From Kitasatospora sp. NBC_01266 (GTDB lineage Bacteria; Actinomycetota; Actinomycetes; Streptomycetales; Streptomycetaceae), in the NCBI RefSeq assembly GCF_036242395.1, contig NZ_CP108458.1, forward strand, positions 2,046,001 through 2,110,000: DNA of 64,000 nucleotides, written 5' to 3'. The translations under genes were made by a program, and so were the position numbers. The stretch's first letter is position 1. Every line of letters starts with the position of its first letter. Positions 60,580-64,000 of the stretch are shown here, one piece after another. The notes beneath the pieces are model-generated. The model saw only the letters and a list, made by a program, of their open reading frames with translations, was not told the origin of the DNA and did not search any database.

Positions 60580-61944
60580 TCACGGTCGATAGGGCAACTG
60601 CGGGACCTCGAAGCAGTTGGTGTCCATGTCCGGAACCTGGGTGACCCAACCCGGCCCGCCCGCCGGGGTGCTGTCCTGCCAGCGGGCCACGTCCAGGCAG
60701 GCCCGGGTCGGCCCGCTGGGGCGCGGCTCGGGGGTGAAGTCGGCGGGGATCAGCAGTCCGTGGGCGTCATAGGGCTGGGCGCGGTTCATGAATCGCTCCG
60801 CACAGGCCCGGGTCAGCGCCGCCCCGCAGGAGTCCATCGCGTCGGTCAGCCACTGGGCCCCGGCCCAGCCCTCCAACTCCCAAGCCGACAAAAGCGGTTC
60901 GCGCTCCGGATAGTAGCGGCGCACGGCACTGCGGAACTGCTGGACTGCGGGGTACTGGGTGTCCGCGTAGTTGCGGCTGGCCGAGGTCGCCCACAGGGCG
61001 GCGCGGCAGCCCGGCGCCGCCGCGTAGTCGCGGCTGACCGTCTGGGTCCAGTTCTGCACGTTGGTGACCTTGGCGGCGAGTTTCACCCCGGCCGCGTCAA
61101 GTGCCTGGCAGAGCCCGGCGTTGCCCTGGGTGTCCATCGCGTCGAAGACGATCTGGGTCCCGTCGGAGGCCATCGCGGTGGCCACCGTGGCGAAGGCGGG
61201 CAGCGCCAGGTCCACCGTCTGCGTCAGTACGTGGTAGCCCTCGGCCGTCAGGCCCTGCTCGATCTGCTGCGCGTAACTCAGCGACTCCGCCTGGTTGTAG
61301 GCGACCACCGCGGCCCGCCGCACGCCCAGCCGCTGCTTGAAGAACCGGTAGACCTCGGTGGTCAGGAAGAGCGTCCCGTCCCAGCCGACCGACCGGCCGT
61401 CGCGCGGGGCGTTGCTCCCGTAGATCCCGTACAGGTGCGGGTAGCGCTGGTACTCGGTGCCCACCGGCTGGCTGCCCACGTCCGGCACCGCCTTGCCGCT
61501 GACGTACGGGGCGCCCGCGTAGTCCAGCACGCTGCCCGCGGCGAAGGCGAACACCCGGTCCTGGTCGATCAGTTGGTGGACGCATTGCTGGTTGCCGAGC
61601 CCGCTGCCGGAGTCGTCGCAGGTCACCACCCGCACGGTCCGCCCGTGCAGCCCGCCGGCCGCGTTCAGCGCCTGGAAGAAGGCCAGCGCGCCGTACCGGG
61701 GGCCGGAGAGCACCTCGGTGCCGAGCGGACTGGTCAGCGAGGTGACGATGCCGATCGTGATCTGACTCGGCGTCACCCCGGTGTCGCTGGCCGGGTTGCC
61801 GCCGGTGGCGGTCGGGCCCGGTGCGGCGAAGTCGCTCTCGGGCAGCCGGGTGCCGCAGCCGGACAGCGAGCCGCAGAGCACGAGCAGGGTGGCCGCCAGC
61901 GCGGCGGCCACCCTGCTCGGACGCGTGCAGGTCAGCTGCTGCAC
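60580..61944 (-). CDS. Branched-chain amino-acid-type substrate-binding lipoprotein
   Basis: A 454-residue periplasmic-binding-protein-like lipoprotein (Peripla_BP_6 group). The signal ends in LSGC (Cys 30). The mature protein has QITIGIVTSLTSPLGTEVL, YGALAFFQALNAAGGLHGR, and the DTQYPAVQQFRSAVRRYYPE segment. GTG 61944 lies 13 bases inside the upstream lipoprotein gene, so they are coupled. With the plus-strand LivH-type permease it belongs to one transporter locus split over two strands. The ligand is unknown. Confidence 0.83.
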   Translation of the reverse strand: MQQLTCTRPSRVAAALAATLLVLCGSLSGCGTRLPESDFAAPGPTATGGNPASDTGVTPSQITIGIVTSLTSPLGTEVLSGPRYGALAFFQALNAAGGLHGRTVRVVTCDDSGSGLGNQQCVHQLIDQDRVFAFAAGSVLDYAGAPYVSGKAVPDVGSQPVGTEYQRYPHLYGIYGSNAPRDGRSVGWDGTLFLTTEVYRFFKQRLGVRRAAVVAYNQAESLSYAQQIEQGLTAEGYHVLTQTVDLALPAFATVATAMASDGTQIVFDAMDTQGNAGLCQALDAAGVKLAAKVTNVQNWTQTVSRDYAAAPGCRAALWATSASRNYADTQYPAVQQFRSAVRRYYPEREPLLSAWELEGWAGAQWLTDAMDSCGAALTRACAERFMNRAQPYDAHGLLIPADFTPEPRPSGPTRACLDVARWQDSTPAGGPGWVTQVPDMDTNCFEVPQLPYRP

Positions 61945-62558
61945 CCGGGCACCACGCTGGCCGCGGTGTTGCCGCTCTGCGCGACCAGCGCGCAGAGCGT
62001 GGCCTGCGAGACCACCCAGGTGCCGTTGATCAGCAGCGCCTGGCCCGCCGCGTTCGACTGCACCACCTGGCCCTGCACCGAGAGGTTGTAGGTGACCGTC
62101 GCGGTGCTGGCGGAGGTGAACTGGACGTTGGTGACCTGCGCGCTGATCTGCGAGATCTGCGGGTCGTTGGCGAAGCTCTGGAGCAGCGGCTGGAGCTGGC
62201 TGCCGTTCTGCAGCAGCGTGGCCTTGACGTTGATCGGCGTGCTCGCGGAGAAGAAGCTCTCCCAGTTCTGGGTGACCTGCGTGGTCGCCGCGGCCACATC
62301 GGCCGGCGCGGTGCCGGTCGGGGTCGGCGAAGCCGCGGAGGCGGAGGCGGCGGAAGCGGCCATGCTGCTCGCCGCAGGCGTCGGGCTGGCGCTCGAGCTG
62401 CTCTTCGTGCTGCTCGAACAGGACGCCACCAGCAGCAGCACCCCGAACACCGCGGCCACCGTCCGCAGGACCGGCAGACGTCCGGACGAGTGGGATCGCG
62501 GCTCTGCGGACGGGCTTCGCGCCGGGTCGGCCGGCCGGTCGTGGGGCATGGTGCGCAT
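61932..62558 (-). CDS. Lipoprotein with Ser/Ala-rich linker
   Basis: A 208-residue lipoprotein. A long basic/Pro n-region precedes the hydrophobic TVAAVFGVLLLVASC with Cys 47 as lipid site. A low-complexity Ser/Ala/Thr/Pro linker of about 45 residues follows, then a small mixed domain (QVTQNWESFFSASTPINVKA, ATVTYNLSVQGQVV) resembling the NTF2-like/low-molecular-weight antigen MTB12 fold found in mycobacterial lipoproteins. ATG 62558 follows GGAG. It is cotranscribed with the branched-chain-type binding protein. Confidence 0.78.
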   Translation of the reverse strand: MRTMPHDRPADPARSPSAEPRSHSSGRLPVLRTVAAVFGVLLLVASCSSSTKSSSSASPTPAASSMAASAASASAASPTPTGTAPADVAAATTQVTQNWESFFSASTPINVKATLLQNGSQLQPLLQSFANDPQISQISAQVTNVQFTSASTATVTYNLSVQGQVVQSNAAGQALLINGTWVVSQATLCALVAQSGNTAASVVPGCSS

Positions 62559-62719
62559 GGGTTTCTCCGCCTGGTGTCGCGCTGCGACCGAGTGTGACGC
62601 AGGTGACACTATGAAGGCCGATCGCCCGGTCACCCGCAACACGACAGCGAGGCGGCGGCCCCCTGACGAGCGACCCCTGACGGGGAGACCCCCTGATGGA
62701 GCGACAGGAGAGGACCGCG

Positions 62720-63217
62720 ATGGACGGCTCGGGGCGCCCGGCCCTCACCCGCCTGCTCGCCGGCGCGCCGTTCGGCTGGCTGCTGGCGCTGCTGGGTGCG
62801 GCGCTGTGCGTGCTCGGCTGGTACGCCGTCTCCGGCGAGCGGCTGCCCGCCCGGCAGCTCCCCTACCTCGCCTCCGCCACCGCGCCGGGCGCGGCGCTGA
62901 TCGTGGCGGGCGTGGTCTGGGCGGCGCTGCGCACACCGGGCGCGGGCGCGGTGACCGCCGCCGCTCCCGTCGCCGGTCCCCCGGCCGAGCGGACCGCCAC
63001 CGAGGGGCAGCCGCCCGAGAGCGGCGACGAGCCGGTGGTGCCCGGCGGCGCCCTGGTCGCGGTGCCCGGCGGCACGCTCTGCCACCGCCCCGGCTGCCCG
63101 CTGGTGGCGGGCAAGCCGCAGGCCGTCCCGGTCGACGGCGAGGCGGTGCGGGCCCGCGGGCTGGCGCCGTGCCCGGTCTGCGAGCCGGACGTGCTGCCGG
63201 CCGAGGGCCCGGCCTGA
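62720..63217 (+). CDS. Small two-helix membrane protein with Cys-rich tail
   Basis: A 165-residue protein with two hydrophobic helices (GWLLALLGAALCVLGWYAVS and ATAPGAALIVAGVVWAAL) and a Pro/Ala/Gly linker. A C-terminal Cys-rich patch (GTLCHRPGCPLVAG, then APCPVCEPD) looks like a metal site. ATG 62720 has AGGAGAGGACC upstream; ATG 62696 is also possible (GGGAG eight bases before). Its stop overlaps the permease start (TGATG), so it belongs to that operon. Function is unknown. Confidence 0.75.
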   Translation: MDGSGRPALTRLLAGAPFGWLLALLGAALCVLGWYAVSGERLPARQLPYLASATAPGAALIVAGVVWAALRTPGAGAVTAAAPVAGPPAERTATEGQPPESGDEPVVPGGALVAVPGGTLCHRPGCPLVAGKPQAVPVDGEAVRARGLAPCPVCEPDVLPAEGPA

Positions 63218-64000
63218 TGGCCGACCTCGGGCCGGCGGTCGACTTCGCGCTGGCGGGCGTGGCCGTCGGCAGCGCGGCGGCGCTCAGCGGGGTCGGGCTG
63301 GTGGTCTGCTACCGGCTGACCGGGGTGCTCAACCTCGCCCAGGGCGGCATCGCCGTCTTCATCGCCTATCTGCTGCGCGAGCTGGTGGTGGTGCGCGGCT
63401 GGCCGGTGGGCTGGGGCGCGGTGCTCTGCCTGCTGGTGGTCGCGCCCGGCCTGGGCGTCCTGCTCCAACTGGCCGTCTTCGGACCGCTGCGGCGGCGCCA
63501 GGCGGGGATCGGCGAGGTGGTGGTCGCCTGTGTCGGCGTGCTGGTGCTGCTGATCGGGGCGGTCGCGGCGGTCTGGGGCACCACGCCGCTGGCCGACGTG
63601 CCCGCGCTGGTCCCGGCGCGCACCGTCACGCTGCCCGGCGGCCATCTGCTGCGGGTGGACGCGGCGGCCCAGCTCGGCACCGTGCTGGTGATCGCGGTGG
63701 CGCTGTGGGCGGTGGGGCGGTGGACCCGGTTCGGGGTGCGGGCCAGGGCGGTCTCCGCCGATCCGGCGCTGGCCGAGCTGGCCGGGGTGAACGCCGGGCG
63801 GGTGGCGGCGGTCGGCTGGGCCTTCGGCTCCTTCATGGCCGCCCTGGTGGGCGTGCTGCTGGCGCCGTACGTGCTGCTCGACCCGTACGGGCTGCCGCTG
63901 CTGGTGATGGAGACCCTGGCGGTCGCCGTGGCGGCCCGGTTCTACAGCCTGCCGATCGCGGTGGCCGTCGGGCTGGCGCTGGGCATCGGCCAGTCCGAGC
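63217..64000 (+). CDS. Branched-chain amino-acid-type ABC permease (LivH-like), 3' end cut by window
   Basis: The first 261 residues of a LivH-type permease. Helices include DFALAGVAVGSAAALSGVGL, LTGVLNLAQGGIAVFIAYLL and the LivH motif FGVRARAVSADPALAELAGV. The ATG overlaps the preceding stop. The frame is open at base 64000 and may continue into a fused LivM part. It should work with the binding lipoprotein on the opposite strand. Confidence 0.85.
   Translation, partial: MADLGPAVDFALAGVAVGSAAALSGVGLVVCYRLTGVLNLAQGGIAVFIAYLLRELVVVRGWPVGWGAVLCLLVVAPGLGVLLQLAVFGPLRRRQAGIGEVVVACVGVLVLLIGAVAAVWGTTPLADVPALVPARTVTLPGGHLLRVDAAAQLGTVLVIAVALWAVGRWTRFGVRARAVSADPALAELAGVNAGRVAAVGWAFGSFMAALVGVLLAPYVLLDPYGLPLLVMETLAVAVAARFYSLPIAVAVGLALGIGQSE

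Overview
The window is about 64 kb of very GC-rich DNA with Streptomycetaceae features (Streptomyces or Kitasatospora type). It has GTG and TTG starts with strong GGAG/GAGG ribosome sites, ATGA/GTGA gene overlaps, an AfsA/receptor butyrolactone pair, a CGNR regulator, a DUF4193 protein, a SHOCT plus DUF6325-type pair, and sugar ABC importers with no ATPase gene of their own. I saw no rRNA, tRNA, CRISPR array or intact insertion sequence. All functions below are read from the sequence and family knowledge; no database search was run.

Layout. (1) 1-5.8 kb: a carbohydrate island with a truncated pectate-lyase-fold protein, a GH13 alpha-glucosidase-like enzyme, a secreted GH26 beta-mannanase-like enzyme and a membrane GT2 polysaccharide synthase. 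(2) 5.8-7.2 kb: an eroded stretch with a terminator, a CGNR zinc-finger gene remnant, an orphan small gene and a 175-bp palindromic repeat with perfect 24-bp ends. (3) 7.2-12.8 kb: dhaK-dhaL (which make dihydroxyacetone phosphate), a HAD phosphatase, an AfsA-type synthase and a divergent ArpA/ScbR-type receptor. This looks like a butyrolactone or butenolide signalling locus with its own precursor supply. (4) 13.3-15.8 kb: a domesticated IS701-like transposase translationally coupled to a ParB/StrR-like regulator. (5) 16-22.5 kb: a group D flavin monooxygenase, a zinc-type dehydrogenase, trehalose-6-phosphate synthase, GalU, a flavin reductase and a Gfo/Idh oxidoreductase. (6) 22.6-26.5 kb: a CGNR regulator divergent from an MFS exporter, then a GMC oxidoreductase. 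(7) 26.6-34.9 kb, minus strand: a tightly packed operon of P450, acyl-CoA-dehydrogenase-like protein, FemAB/GNAT-like transferase, SRPBCC protein, class III aminotransferase, ACP, ketosynthase and thioester-reductase-like SDR. (8) 35.2-39.2 kb: an MMPL exporter and two LuxR-type regulators, one lacking the phosphoacceptor Asp.

Regions 3-8 read together as one specialised-metabolite cluster. The ketosynthase/ACP would build an acyl chain, the SDR would release it as an aldehyde and the aminotransferase would convert it to an alkyl amine. The flavin monooxygenase/reductase pair is a plausible amine N-oxygenase, and OtsA/GalU point to a sugar or trehalose component. MFS and MMPL proteins would export the product, with butyrolactone-type control. 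The final structure is inference.

(9) 40-64 kb is mostly housekeeping or transport: a SHOCT/DUF6325-type pair, an alpha/beta hydrolase, a PucR-type regulator with a 3-hydroxybutyrate-dehydrogenase-like SDR, a TetR remnant, a FUSC-type exporter, a DUF4193 protein, an FprA-type reductase, an amino-acid permease, a TIGR03364-type oxidase, a candidate modification-dependent restriction enzyme, an AIM24 protein, a Glu/Arg/Ile-repeat small protein, a sugar ABC importer operon ending in a HAD and a beta-CASP-like hydrolase, and the start of a branched-chain amino-acid-type ABC locus cut by the right edge.
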